Part shown: positions 17,734 through 25,925 of the stretch, piece after piece
Position numbering within the stretch: the first letter of the stretch is position 1
Layout of the letters: each line of letters opens with the position of its first letter
Source of the DNA: Micromonospora_G sp044901685
Lineage (GTDB): Bacteria > Actinomycetota > Actinomycetes > Mycobacteriales > Micromonosporaceae
Length of the DNA stretch: 64,000 nucleotides
Direction: 5' to 3'
NCBI RefSeq assembly: GCF_044901685.1
Contig: NZ_JBJDPS010000001.1
Location: forward strand, 1,116,001-1,180,000
The notes under the pieces: model-generated
The model's input: only the letters and a program-made list of their open reading frames with translations
Told to the model about the DNA's origin: nothing
Databases searched by the model: none
Program-made: the position numbers and the translations under genes

Positions 17734-18321
17734 CGCGGATTAGTCGTAGACGATTTCTGGACCTTCATCGAGCTCTCGCACCAAGCCGGACCCAAGCCCG
17801 GCGACCGCGAGGACTTCCTAGCTCACCGGCTCAGCCGGATCTCCCGCTCCCACCTGCTCGACTTCGTCCAGCACCTGTCCGCGACCCGGGAACCGGCCAA
17901 CACATACCGCCTTTGGCGAGCCGCGGACATCCTCATCGAGGGCGGCTGCGGCACCGACGGATTTCACTACTTCCAGATGTGGCTGGTCGGGCTCGGCCGC
18001 ACAGCGTACGAGCGAGCGGTCGTCGACCCCGACAGCCTCGCCACGGTTCCGGCCGTACAGCGCCTGGCGTTGCTTCCACGTCCTTGGCAGGACGACGACT
18101 ACCCCGCGTGGGAGTCCCTGGAATACGTGGCCTGCGAGGTCGGCGACCAGCGAGGGGACATCGACGGAGACGTCCGCGATGTCGTGGCCGAGGAGCGCGC
18201 CGTGACACTACGCACAGATCCCAATCCTGAGGACCTCGACTTGGCCCGACTCGACACCGAAACGGTGGCCCTGCGTTACCCCCGCCTATGGGCACTGTTC
18301 AACGAGCACGGCATCGGATAG
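17734..18321 (+). CDS. DUF4240-like protein lacking a standard start codon
   Basis: The frame from 17734 reads VDDFWTFIELSHQAGPKPGD through LRYPRLWALFNEHGIG. This matches the DUF4240 pattern: DDFWxxI opening, an ADILIEGGCGTDGFHYFQMW core, and TAYERAVVDPDSL. Function of the family is unknown. The conserved opening starts at 17746, and between the in-frame TAA (17731-17733, also the SARP stop) and the first ATG (17977) there is no in-frame ATG, GTG or TTG. A start at 17977 would remove the conserved N-terminal half. The gene has therefore probably lost its 5' end or uses a rare start; it may be non-functional. Confidence 0.6.
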   Translation, partial: RGLVVDDFWTFIELSHQAGPKPGDREDFLAHRLSRISRSHLLDFVQHLSATREPANTYRLWRAADILIEGGCGTDGFHYFQMWLVGLGRTAYERAVVDPDSLATVPAVQRLALLPRPWQDDDYPAWESLEYVACEVGDQRGDIDGDVRDVVAEERAVTLRTDPNPEDLDLARLDTETVALRYPRLWALFNEHGIG

Positions 18322-18413
18322 GTGCCCTGCACGTGTCCGCTTCTGCCGATGAGCGGATGTCGGCGGTCCATGCGGCCCGCGTCGATGTGGGGAAGCGGCT
18401 GGCTGAAGCTCCC

Positions 18414-18878
18414 CTATATCGAGCCGTCGGCGTTCTGGATCATCCGCCGAAGCACCTTCAGGGTTGTAACGTAGTCCGCGTCATCGATGCCTTCGTGGAT
18501 TTGGGCGCGGATCGCCGGAGCATGCCGCGCAATGTCGACGCGAGCCTCTTCCCCTGCTTCGGTGATCCATAGTCTTCCTTCTGTGTCGCGGGTCAGCCAC
18601 CCACGCTCCAGCAGAATCGTTGCTTCAGCGTCCAGGTCGTCTTCGGCTCTGCGGTACGAGCTCATCGCCTGCTGAAGCTCAGGCACGGTCAGCCCGCCGC
18701 CATCCGGTAGAAGGTCATTCTTGGAGAGGTTGCGCAGCAGCCAGAACTGAGGCTGGGTGAAGCCGTGTTCGGCAAACCGGCCGCGGGTGAAGCCGATGAG
18801 CGACTCGTAGGCAACGCCTGTCCAATACGCGGCAGGTTGGCCCGCGAGTTCGGGGTCGGACAACTGCTGCATCATCAC
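18414..18878 (-). CDS. MarR-family transcriptional regulator
   Basis: A 154-residue protein of normal MarR length. A winged helix follows the GFTQPQFWLLRNLSK opening helix: LTVPELQQAMSSYRRAEDDL (recognition region), then RGWLTRDTEGRLWITEAGEE (wing). The C-terminal helix resembles the dimer region. Three starts are possible in a row (GTG 18878, ATG 18875, ATG 18872); a GGAGGT site 7-13 bases upstream serves them. The promoter carries an inverted repeat (18921-18940), suggesting self-control. The ligand is unknown. Confidence 0.8.
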   Translation of the reverse strand: MMMQQLSDPELAGQPAAYWTGVAYESLIGFTRGRFAEHGFTQPQFWLLRNLSKNDLLPDGGGLTVPELQQAMSSYRRAEDDLDAEATILLERGWLTRDTEGRLWITEAGEEARVDIARHAPAIRAQIHEGIDDADYVTTLKVLRRMIQNADGSI

Positions 18879-18920
18879 GTGATCTACCTCCGGGGCTCAA
18901 CGGCTGAGGACGAAGGTAGA

Positions 18921-18944
18921 ACCTCAACATGAGTTCAGGTCAAG
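18921..18944 (-). promoter_or_regulatory. Promoter with operator between -35 and -10 (upstream of marR-like gene)
   Basis: On the minus strand TTGACC (18944-18939) is followed after 17 bases by TCTACC. The spacer is filled by the inverted repeat ACCTCAACATGAGTTCAGGT read on the plus strand (18921-18940), with 8-base arms and one mismatch. An operator filling the spacer is typical of MerR activators, but also fits steric repression by the MarR product. Confidence 0.5.
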
Positions 18945-19083
18945 AGCGTGGCCTGGATGACTGCTGCCGGCGGTAACCGGATCTGGTGCCGACCGTGCGC
19001 GCTGGCGCCGCAGCTCGGTGGCGTCGCAACGCCGGTGCTGATGTCAGCCGCGTTCTCCGTCGGATGGCCGGCTGTTGCCGTAC

Positions 19084-19089
19084 TAGGAT
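19084..19089 (+). promoter_or_regulatory. -10 box for a leaderless start
   Basis: TAGGAT ends nine bases before the ATG at 19098, the spacing expected when transcription begins at or next to the start codon. No Shine-Dalgarno sequence is present. No clear -35 was found. Confidence 0.4.
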
Positions 19090-19097
19090 CACCGCTC

Positions 19098-19526
19098 ATG
19101 TCGGGAACGTACGCGCTGTACGCCTGGGGCAACTTCATCCACGAATGCGGCATCGACCGCATCCCGCAGTGGCTCGACCCGGCCGTGCTCCGGGGCGAGC
19201 GGGCGGTCGTCCACGACTCCGTCGCGATGTCCGACGAGGGCCCGCTGCTTGTCGACGGCAGCCGTACGCTGTTCGCCGTCGACGGGACCTGGGTCGAGGG
19301 CCGCGACCTTCCGGCCGAGGCCGCCGACTGGAACGTCGGCTACATCCGGCTGATGACCGACGGTTCCCTCGCCGACGCCGAGCGGGTGATCGACGAGATG
19401 GCGGAGCAGGGGGTCGATCTCGAACGGCTCGACGAGCCCGAGCGCAACCCGCTGCCGTTCGGCGAGGTGCTGACAATCTGGGAGGACCCGCACGGCCAGT
19501 GGGACGCGGCGATCATCAGACTCTGA
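19098..19526 (+). CDS. Hypothetical protein
   Basis: A 142-residue acidic protein beginning MSGTYALYAWGNFIHECGID. I do not recognise the family. It has no signal peptide or membrane segment and contains repeated VDGxWVEG / LFAVDGTW-type beta strands and an acidic helix (ADAERVIDEMAEQGVDLERL). The frame is open upstream to 18948, but ATG 19098 follows a good -10 box and gives a compact protein. Codon use is normal for the region, so it is probably real. Confidence 0.6.
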   Translation: MSGTYALYAWGNFIHECGIDRIPQWLDPAVLRGERAVVHDSVAMSDEGPLLVDGSRTLFAVDGTWVEGRDLPAEAADWNVGYIRLMTDGSLADAERVIDEMAEQGVDLERLDEPERNPLPFGEVLTIWEDPHGQWDAAIIRL

Positions 19527-19737
19527 GCCGGCCCAGTCGGACCTGACGACGGTCGATCGCGCCGCCCGTCTGGGCCGGCTCTCGTGCAACCGGCGAACGA
19601 CTCGGTCGACGCGGACGGAACTGATTGTGGATTCGGTGCCCGGCGGCCGTTCCGGTTCTGTTCCGTGCTCGTCAAGTGCTCGGCCATACGCTGGCTCGTG
19701 ATCATGACCGAGACCGGTTACCGAAGGGTCCACATTG

Positions 19738-20532
19738 ATGACGACATCTCGCCGAACGCTGCTGACCGCATCCGCCGCGGTCGCGGGCGGCGCCGTGCTC
19801 GGCGCGCCCGCCGCGCAGGCACACACCCGGCCGGACGGTAAGCCGAAGCCCACCGTCGTACTCGTGCACGGCGCGTTCGCCGACGCCTCCGGCTGGAACG
19901 ACGTCGCCGCCCGACTCATCCGCGACGGTTACCCGGTCGTCGCTCCGGCGAACCCGCTGCGCGGTGTGGCCAGCGACTCCGCCTACCTCGCCAGCGTTCT
20001 CGCCACCCTCGACGGCCCGCTCGTCCTCGCCGCGCACTCGTACGGCGGGATCGTCGTCACCAACGCCGCGACCGGGAACCCGAACGTGAAGGCGTTGGTC
20101 TACGTTGCCGCGTTTGTACCCGACCAGGGCGAGACGCTGCTGGGCCTGCAGACGAAGTACCCGGGAAGCAGGCTCGACGAAGCGGCGCTCGACTTCCGCC
20201 CGTACGGTGAGGGCGTCGACGGATACATCAAGAAAGCGGTCTTCCGCGACGTGTTCGCCGGCGACGTGCCCCGGACCACCGCCGAGCTGATGTGGGCCGG
20301 CCAGCGCCCGAGCGACGTACGCGCGTTGCAGGAACCCTCCGGTGCCCCGGCCTGGAAGGGCATCCCCTCGTGGTACCTCGTCGCCCGCCACGACCGGGTG
20401 CTGCCCGCCGAGGCGCAGCGGTTCATGGCGCAGCGGGCCGGCGCCCGCACGGTCGAGGTCGGTGCCTCGCACGTCGCGATGGTCGCGCAGCCGGCCGCAA
20501 CCGCCGACCTCATCGAGCGCGCCGCGCGCTGA
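19738..20532 (+). CDS. Exported alpha/beta hydrolase (Tat-type signal)
   Basis: A 264-residue protein from ATG 19738. The N-terminus TTSRRTLLTASAAVAGGAVL with twin arginine and AQA cleavage region looks like a Tat signal. The mature part is an alpha/beta hydrolase: VVLVHGAFADASGWNDVAAR (oxyanion loop HGxF), AAHSYGG (nucleophile Ser), a late Asp in ARHDRVLPAEA, and His in GASHVAMVAQP. The family includes salicylate/methyl esterase-like enzymes; the substrate is unknown. A strong hairpin lies about 90 bases downstream. Confidence 0.82.
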   Translation: MTTSRRTLLTASAAVAGGAVLGAPAAQAHTRPDGKPKPTVVLVHGAFADASGWNDVAARLIRDGYPVVAPANPLRGVASDSAYLASVLATLDGPLVLAAHSYGGIVVTNAATGNPNVKALVYVAAFVPDQGETLLGLQTKYPGSRLDEAALDFRPYGEGVDGYIKKAVFRDVFAGDVPRTTAELMWAGQRPSDVRALQEPSGAPAWKGIPSWYLVARHDRVLPAEAQRFMAQRAGARTVEVGASHVAMVAQPAATADLIERAAR

Positions 20533-20622
20533 TCCGGCGCCAGGGGGAAGTGACGTACGAGCGGTCGAGGCGGACGTTGTTCCGTCGGCGCCGGTGGTGA
20601 CGCACTCCCGGACCACGTGCTG

Positions 20623-20663
20623 ACCGGGGCCGAGCTGTTGACTACCAGCAGCTCGGCCCCGGT
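20623..20663. terminator. Strong hairpin, probable terminator
   Basis: A perfect 15-base inverted repeat, ACCGGGGCCGAGCTG, with an 11-base loop, between the hydrolase and the MFS gene. No T-run follows, which is common for actinomycete terminators. Confidence 0.6.
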
Positions 20664-20726
20664 CGGCCAGGACCGTCCCGTACCAGCCGGTAAACCATCC
20701 GCCTGATCCACCCGAAGGACGAGACG

Positions 20727-21968
20727 ATGCATCAGCGCGCGTACGCCGACCAGTGCAGCGCCGAGGAGGAGCGGCACACCGCCGCGCGGTCGCCCATCCG
20801 CAACCCGAGGGCGACGTTGTTCGCGCTGGCGCTGGGCACCTTCGCGATCGGCACCGGCGAGTTCGGCAGCAACGGCATCATCCAACTGTTCGCGTCCGAT
20901 CTGGACGTCTCGATCCCGGTGGCGACGTACGCGATCACCGCGTACGCCTTCGGGGTGGTCGTCGGCTCTCCGGCGATCACCCTGCTCGCCGCCCGGGTCA
21001 ACCGGCGTACCCTGCTGCTCGGCCTGATGGTGCTGTTCCTGGTCGGCAACGCGCTCTCCGCGCTCGCGTCGAACATCGCGCTGCTGGTCGTCGCCCGGTT
21101 CGTCACCGGCAGCGTGCAGGGCGCGTTCTTCGGTGCCGGGGCCGTCGTCGCCGCGTACGTCTACGGCCCCGGCAAGGGTGGAAAGGCGTTCGCCACGGTG
21201 ATGGGCGGGCTCACCGTCGCCACCATCGCCGGGTCGCCACTGGGCACCTTCGTCGGCCAGAGCGCCGGCTGGCGGGCCATGTACTGGACCGTGGTGGCCC
21301 TCGGCCTGCTGGCCGGCGCTGCCCTGTTGACCTGGTTGCCGCGCACCGACGACCTGCGCGGCGGTTCCATCGGCAACGAGCTGGGCGGGCTGCGGCGCGG
21401 GGGAGTCTGGCTCACCTTCACCGTGGCGGCGCTCGGCATTTCCAGCATCTTCGCCGTCTACACCTTCATCGGCCCCTTTGTCACCGACGCGGCCATGCGG
21501 GACGCCTCGCTCGTCCCGGTCGCGCTCGCCGTCTTCGGCGTCGGCATGGCGGTCGGTAACCACTTCGGCGGGCGGGTCGCCGACCGGTCCGCCCACCGTG
21601 GTCTGATCTGGGGCTACGGCGGTGTCCTGGTGCTCCTGGCGCTGATCGGTGTCGCGGGCGGCAACCTGGTGGTCCTGCTGCCCTGCCTGTTCGGCGTCGG
21701 AGCGACGATGATGCTCGCGATCCCCACCATCCAGGTTCGGCTGACCGGCTTCGCACCGGACGCCCCGACGCTGATGGGCGCGCTCAACCTGGCCGCCCTC
21801 AACCTGGCGAACTCCCTCGGGGCGATCGGCGGCGCGATCACCCTCGACGCCGGCTGGGGAACCCTCTCCACCGTCTGGGCCGGTTTTGTCCTCACCACCG
21901 CGGGTCTGCTGCTGTACGTCGCCTCCGTCGCCCGGACGAGACCGGCCCCGGTGCCCGCGCCGGCCTGA
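20727..21968 (+). CDS. MFS drug-efflux transporter (DHA1 type)
   Basis: A 413-residue, 12-segment major facilitator protein. After a polar 27-residue leader, TM1 is LFALALGTFAIGTGEFGSNG, matching the sugar-efflux/AraJ and chloramphenicol-resistance branch. The loop 2-3 motif is AARVNRRTLLLG, and motif C-like glycines appear in FATVMGGLTVATIAGSPLGT. The ATG at 20727 follows an AAGGACGAG ribosome site. Probably exports small organic molecules at the plasma membrane; substrate unknown. Confidence 0.85.
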   Translation: MHQRAYADQCSAEEERHTAARSPIRNPRATLFALALGTFAIGTGEFGSNGIIQLFASDLDVSIPVATYAITAYAFGVVVGSPAITLLAARVNRRTLLLGLMVLFLVGNALSALASNIALLVVARFVTGSVQGAFFGAGAVVAAYVYGPGKGGKAFATVMGGLTVATIAGSPLGTFVGQSAGWRAMYWTVVALGLLAGAALLTWLPRTDDLRGGSIGNELGGLRRGGVWLTFTVAALGISSIFAVYTFIGPFVTDAAMRDASLVPVALAVFGVGMAVGNHFGGRVADRSAHRGLIWGYGGVLVLLALIGVAGGNLVVLLPCLFGVGATMMLAIPTIQVRLTGFAPDAPTLMGALNLAALNLANSLGAIGGAITLDAGWGTLSTVWAGFVLTTAGLLLYVASVARTRPAPVPAPA

Positions 21969-22033
21969 GTGGCCCGGCTCGACCAACGTCAGGGCGGCGG
22001 GTCCGCTTCGACGGACGTGACGGAGGAGAAGAA

Positions 22034-23674
22034 GTGCACGACGGTACGGCGCGACGCGGACCGGTCCTGGACGACGAGCAGTTCCGCCGGCTCGCCGAGT
22101 ACGGCGAGGTGGAACGCGCCGAGACGGGTCGGGCGCTGTTCACGTCCGGCGACGACACGTACGACTTCTTCCTCCTCGGGGCGGCGACGGTGGACATCGT
22201 CCGGGACGCGACGGTGACCGAGCCGGAGCGTCTGGTCTACCGGGCCGGGCCGGGGGACTTCCTCGGCGAGCTGAACCTGTTGACCGGTCAGCAGGTCTAC
22301 CTGACCGCCCGGGTGGTCTCCGGCGGCACGGTCGTCCGGATCGGGGCGACGATGCTCCGCCGCGCCCTCGCCGAGCAGGTCGACATCGCCGACCTGCTCA
22401 TCGAGGCGTTCCGGGAGCGGCGCGACGTGATTCGCGCGGCGGCGGGGAGCGCCCTGCAACTCGTCGGCCGCCCGGATGCCGCCGAGACGCTGGAACTACG
22501 CACCTACGCGACGCAGTTGCTCCTGCCGCACTCGTGGCTCGACGCGTCCGCGCGCCCGGGACAGTCACTGATGAGACTGGCGGGAATCGGCGAGGACGAC
22601 CTGCCGGCGGTGGTCGTCAACGGCTCGGCGCTGCGGCGCGCGACGCCCGCCACCGTTGCCGAGGCGCTCGGTCTCACCTACCGGACCGACGGGGGTCACG
22701 TCGATCTTGTCGTCGTCGGCGCCGGACCGGCGGGTCTCGCCGCCGCCGTGTACGGCGCCTCCGAGGGCCTCGCCACCGTCCTGCTCGACCGCAGTGGGCT
22801 CGGTGGCCAGGCCGCCAAGAGTGCCAGAATCGAGAACTACCTGGGCTTCCCGCACGGGGTGAGCGGCGAGGAGTTGACCCGGCTGGCGATGGTCCAGGCG
22901 CTCAAGTTCGGCGTACGTATCTCCTCGCCGTCTGCCGTGGCGGGCCTGGACCTCTCCGACGACCGGCGGCCGGTGGTCCTGCTGGACGACGGCACCCGGA
23001 TCGAGTGCGCAGCGGTGGTCGCCGCGACCGGGGCGCGTTACCGGCGTCCCGACCTTCCGAACTGGGCGACCTTCGAGAGGTCCGGCTGCGTGCGGTACGC
23101 GGCGACGGATCTGGACGTCCGAGGCTACGAGGATCAGCCGGTGACAGTCGTCGGCGGGGCCAATTCGGCCGGTCAGGCGGCACTGTCCCTGGCCGCCCGG
23201 GGCGCGATCGTGAACATGGTCATCCGTGGTGCCGACCTCGGAGCCCGGATGTCGTCCTACCTCACCGACCGGATCCGGGCACATCCCCGGATCCGGGTTC
23301 GTACCAGCAGCACCGTTCGCGAGCTGACCGGCGACGTCACCCTCGGGTCGATCGTCACCCTCGGGTCGATCGTCGCCGAGACCACGGACGGTCGCCGTGA
23401 CCGGCTCGACTGCCGCGCGTTGTTCTGCTTCATCGGCGCCGACCCGGTGTCGGGCTGGTTGTCGAGTGTGGCCAGGGACGGGGACGGCTTCGTCCTGACC
23501 GACAGCCGGCTACCCGCCGGACCGTACGGCACGCCCCTGCCGTTCCAGACGAGCGCACCCCGGGTCTTCGCGGTCGGCGATCTCCGCTCGGGCTCGACAA
23601 AACGGGTGGCCAGCGCCGTTGGTGACGGTGCCGGCGCGGTCTCCTCCATCCACACGGCACTCGCCCGGGACTGA
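22034..23674 (+). CDS. Cyclic-nucleotide-binding domain fused to thioredoxin-reductase-like FAD enzyme
   Basis: A 546-residue fusion. Residues about 15-135 form a cNMP-binding beta-roll (GDFLGELNLLTGQQVYLTARV). Residues about 145-215 form a small alpha/beta linker domain. From about 228 there is a thioredoxin-reductase-like fold: FAD motif DLVVVGAGPAGLAAAVYGAS, GGQAAKSARIENYLGFPHGV, second dinucleotide motif TVVGGANSAGQAALSLA, and the C-terminal VFAVGDLRSGSTKRVASAVG. The redox CxxC of true thioredoxin reductase is replaced by YAAT, so it is not expected to reduce thioredoxin. GTG 22034 has a GGAGGAGAAG site. An exact 18-base duplication lies at 23336-23371 within the gene. Confidence 0.88.
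   Translation: MHDGTARRGPVLDDEQFRRLAEYGEVERAETGRALFTSGDDTYDFFLLGAATVDIVRDATVTEPERLVYRAGPGDFLGELNLLTGQQVYLTARVVSGGTVVRIGATMLRRALAEQVDIADLLIEAFRERRDVIRAAAGSALQLVGRPDAAETLELRTYATQLLLPHSWLDASARPGQSLMRLAGIGEDDLPAVVVNGSALRRATPATVAEALGLTYRTDGGHVDLVVVGAGPAGLAAAVYGASEGLATVLLDRSGLGGQAAKSARIENYLGFPHGVSGEELTRLAMVQALKFGVRISSPSAVAGLDLSDDRRPVVLLDDGTRIECAAVVAATGARYRRPDLPNWATFERSGCVRYAATDLDVRGYEDQPVTVVGGANSAGQAALSLAARGAIVNMVIRGADLGARMSSYLTDRIRAHPRIRVRTSSTVRELTGDVTLGSIVTLGSIVAETTDGRRDRLDCRALFCFIGADPVSGWLSSVARDGDGFVLTDSRLPAGPYGTPLPFQTSAPRVFAVGDLRSGSTKRVASAVGDGAGAVSSIHTALARD
23336..23371 (+). repeat. 18-base in-frame tandem duplication
   Basis: GTCACCCTCGGGTCGATC occurs twice without a gap inside the FAD reductase gene and duplicates six residues (the protein reads TLGSIVTLGSIV). 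It keeps the frame. Confidence 0.9.
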
Positions 23675-23711
23675 CCCGCCCGCCGCCCGCCCCGGGCGCC
23701 ACCAGCGCCGG

Positions 23712-24215
23712 TCACTGGGAACGGCGCGGCAGCTTCCAGTTCGGTCGCGGGAAGTGGCAGGTGTAACCGTTCGGGATGCGCTCCAGGTAATCCTGGTGCT
23801 CCGGCTCGGCCTCCCAGAACGGGCCGGCGGCGGTCACCTCGGTGACCACCTTGCCCGGCCACAGTCCGGACGCGTCGACGTCGGCGATGGTGTCCTCGGC
23901 GACCCGCTTCTGCTCGTCGCCCTCGTAGAAGATCGCCGAGCGGTAGCTGGTGCCGATGTCGCCGCCCTGCCGGTTCAGGGTGGTCGGATCGTGGATCTGG
24001 AAGAAGAACTCGAGCAGGTCCCGGTACGACGTGGCCGATGGGTCGAAGGTGATCTCGATGGCCTCCGCGTGACCCTCGTGGTTGCGGTAGGTGGCGTTCG
24101 CCACCTCGCCGCCGGTGTAACCGACCCGGGTCGTGATCACACCGGGACGCTTGCGGATCAGGTCCTGCATCCCCCAGAAACAGCCTCCGGCCAGAATCGC
24201 CTTCTCCGTAGCCAT
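23712..24215 (-). CDS. msrA: Peptide methionine-(S)-sulfoxide reductase
   Basis: A 167-residue MsrA. The active-site GCFWG follows the start closely, then GVITTRVGYTGGEVANATYR with NHEGHAEAIEITFDP and LEFFFQIHDPTTLNRQGGDI, all diagnostic. It reduces the S epimer of methionine sulfoxide in proteins and is cytoplasmic. Only the GCFWG Cys is evident; the C-terminal half has one further Cys (YTCHF) that could resolve. Start: ATG 24215 with GAAGGTGGGCGAC upstream; the open frame extends to 24329 but that part is not family-like. Confidence 0.95.
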   Translation of the reverse strand: MATEKAILAGGCFWGMQDLIRKRPGVITTRVGYTGGEVANATYRNHEGHAEAIEITFDPSATSYRDLLEFFFQIHDPTTLNRQGGDIGTSYRSAIFYEGDEQKRVAEDTIADVDASGLWPGKVVTEVTAAGPFWEAEPEHQDYLERIPNGYTCHFPRPNWKLPRRSQ

Positions 24216-24280
24216 GTCGCCCACCTTCGTCGTCGTCGGGCTCCCAGCATTACCCGCGCGCCGTCGCCGCGCACTGTTGC

Positions 24281-24442
24281 CCCGGTCACCGCCCGTTGTC
24301 CCGGTCACCGCCCGGTCGCCCCCGGTCACCAGCCTAGTACCGCGATCGCGGTGACCGAATCGAGTCGAGCCCGATCCGGTTCTGTCCGGTCAAGCTTCGA
24401 GGCAGGCGAACGTTTTGTCTGGTCAAGCTTCGAGGCAGGCGA
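24281..24442. repeat. Repeat-rich intergenic spacer
   Basis: The gap between msrA and the aminotransferase (24216-24580) holds no gene. It contains copies of CCCGGTCACCGCCCG at 24281 and 24300 with a partial copy at 24321. It also has a 14-base perfect palindrome ACCGCGATCGCGGT at 24339-24352. Finally, the 22-base segment starting GGTCAAGCTTCGAGG at 24388 recurs exactly at 24421 (33-base period). The palindrome may be an operator; the others look like local duplications. Confidence 0.7.
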
Positions 24443-24580
24443 CCGTCGTCTCGTCCGGGCCGTGCCTACCCTGTCGGCCAGGACGCCATTCGTCCCGACC
24501 GTCGCGATTTGTCGCTGGTACCCGGTTCTGTCGGAGGCTGCCGGTACCGTAGCCGCCGGAATCGGCGCTTAGCGGTTGGG

Positions 24581-25690
24581 TTACCCGACGGTGGTCAGGG
24601 CGTCGGCGAGGCGTTCGAGGGCCTCGGTGAAATCGTCGGCCGGCAGGTAACCGAAGCCGAGCCGGAAGACCCGGTCGTGCTCGCCGAACCAGGACCCGGG
24701 TGCGACCCGGGTGTCGCGCTCGGCCAGGCGCGCGTAGAAGGTCCGGACCGCGTCGTCGGGGAACCGGTCGGTGGGCAGGCGCAGGCAGCAGATGGCTCCA
24801 CCGTCCGGCGGGACGATCTCGACCGGCTGGTCTTCCGCCCAGTGCAGTAGCTCGTCGAGCGCATCCCGGAGGCGGTCGGCGCGGCGGGTGAGGGTCGCGG
24901 TCCGCTGCCGAAGTACCTGCGCGGCGAGGAATTCGTCAACCGTGGAGCAGGCGATGGTGGTCTGGAACTTGGCCTCACGTAGGTGGCCGTAGAGCGTGGT
25001 GTCGGTCGTGGTCAACCAGCCGACGCGTAGGCCGGGTGCGCCGTGCGCTTTCGAGACCGAGGAGCAGGTGACAAGCCGAGGCGACAGGGGCGCCGCCGAA
25101 CGCGGGGGCACCGCGTGGCCGTACGTGGACTCCCGGAAGGTCTCGTCGACCAGGACGACCGCGTCCGGCGCGTGCACCCGTACGGTCGCGAGCAGCGCGC
25201 GTAACTCCTGCTCGGTGAAGCGTACGCCGGACGGGTTCTGCGGGGAGGCCAGGGACACCAGGCGGGTACGCGGATCGAGCCGCGCGGCGATCCGCTCCAC
25301 CGGTAACCGGTATCCGTCGTCGAACGACAACGGCACCACGTCCACCTTTGCCCCGAGCCCTTCCGGGACCGTTCGGGCCGGCGGGAAGCACGGCGTTGTC
25401 AGCAGGACCCGGTCGCCCGGGGAGCAGGTGGCCTGGGCGAGAAGGTACATCGCCTCGATCGCACCGACCGTCACCAGGACCTGCTCGGGGTCGACTCCGG
25501 AGTCGGCGGCGATCAGCGCGCGCAGGTCTGGATCACCGCGCGACGTGCCGTAGCCGAGCGGAACGGTGGCGAGTGTCGCCGCGTCGGCAAGGTCGCCCAG
25601 GTGCAGCGGCGGGCAGGCGCTCTCGGCGAGGTCGTAGCGAACCGGGAGGTCGATCAGAATGGACAACGGATTCGGCGCGAAGGCGGTCAT
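24581..25690 (-). CDS. PLP-dependent class I/II aminotransferase
   Basis: A 369-residue fold-type I aminotransferase from ATG 25690 (another ATG lies 9 bases upstream). Features: VTVGAIEAMYLLAQATCSPG after the small N-terminal domain, SLASPQNPSGVRFTEQEL (Asn contacting PLP), VLVDETFRE (Asp), and the PLP lysine in SSVSKAHGAPGLRVGW. The opening FAPNPLSILIDLPVRYDLAE resembles capreomycidine-synthase/aspartate-aminotransferase-like enzymes. The amino-acid substrate is not readable. A truncated hydrolase remnant lies just beyond its start. Confidence 0.85.
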   Translation of the reverse strand: MTAFAPNPLSILIDLPVRYDLAESACPPLHLGDLADAATLATVPLGYGTSRGDPDLRALIAADSGVDPEQVLVTVGAIEAMYLLAQATCSPGDRVLLTTPCFPPARTVPEGLGAKVDVVPLSFDDGYRLPVERIAARLDPRTRLVSLASPQNPSGVRFTEQELRALLATVRVHAPDAVVLVDETFRESTYGHAVPPRSAAPLSPRLVTCSSVSKAHGAPGLRVGWLTTTDTTLYGHLREAKFQTTIACSTVDEFLAAQVLRQRTATLTRRADRLRDALDELLHWAEDQPVEIVPPDGGAICCLRLPTDRFPDDAVRTFYARLAERDTRVAPGSWFGEHDRVFRLGFGYLPADDFTEALERLADALTTVG

Positions 25691-25815
25691 GGTGCACATC
25701 GTGCGGGTGGGTGTCGGGGCGGGGGCAGAGCCAATATCGACGGATTGGCATGCCGATCGGATCGACTGCCCAGGGGGAGTGTCGGCGGCAGGGCTTCGGC
25801 CGAGCGCGTCCAGGC

Positions 25816-25920
25816 GCCACACTGAAGGTTCACCCCGGCGCCCCGCACGGCATCACCGACATCCACAAGGAACAGCTCGGCGCGGCCCTGCTCGCCTTCC
25901 CCAACGAATCGGGAGCCTGA
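25816..25920 (+). pseudogene. C-terminal remnant of an alpha/beta hydrolase (haloperoxidase-like)
   Basis: The 34 codons to TGA 25918-25920 read ATLKVHPGAPHGITDIHKEQ then LGAALLAF, the catalytic-His tail of non-haem haloperoxidase/esterase-type hydrolases. No matching N-terminal part exists upstream: the preceding bases lead into the divergent aminotransferase promoter. The rest of the gene appears deleted. Confidence 0.65.
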
Positions 25921-25925
25921 CTGAC

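Noticed and set aside
18288..18572. A 94-codon plus-strand frame antisense to the marR-like gene
   Set aside because: Overlaps the MarR coding region and has no recognisable content.
24281..24442. Short repeats as a CRISPR array
   Set aside because: Only two or three imperfect copies with 5- to 11-base gaps, no uniform spacers, no cas genes.
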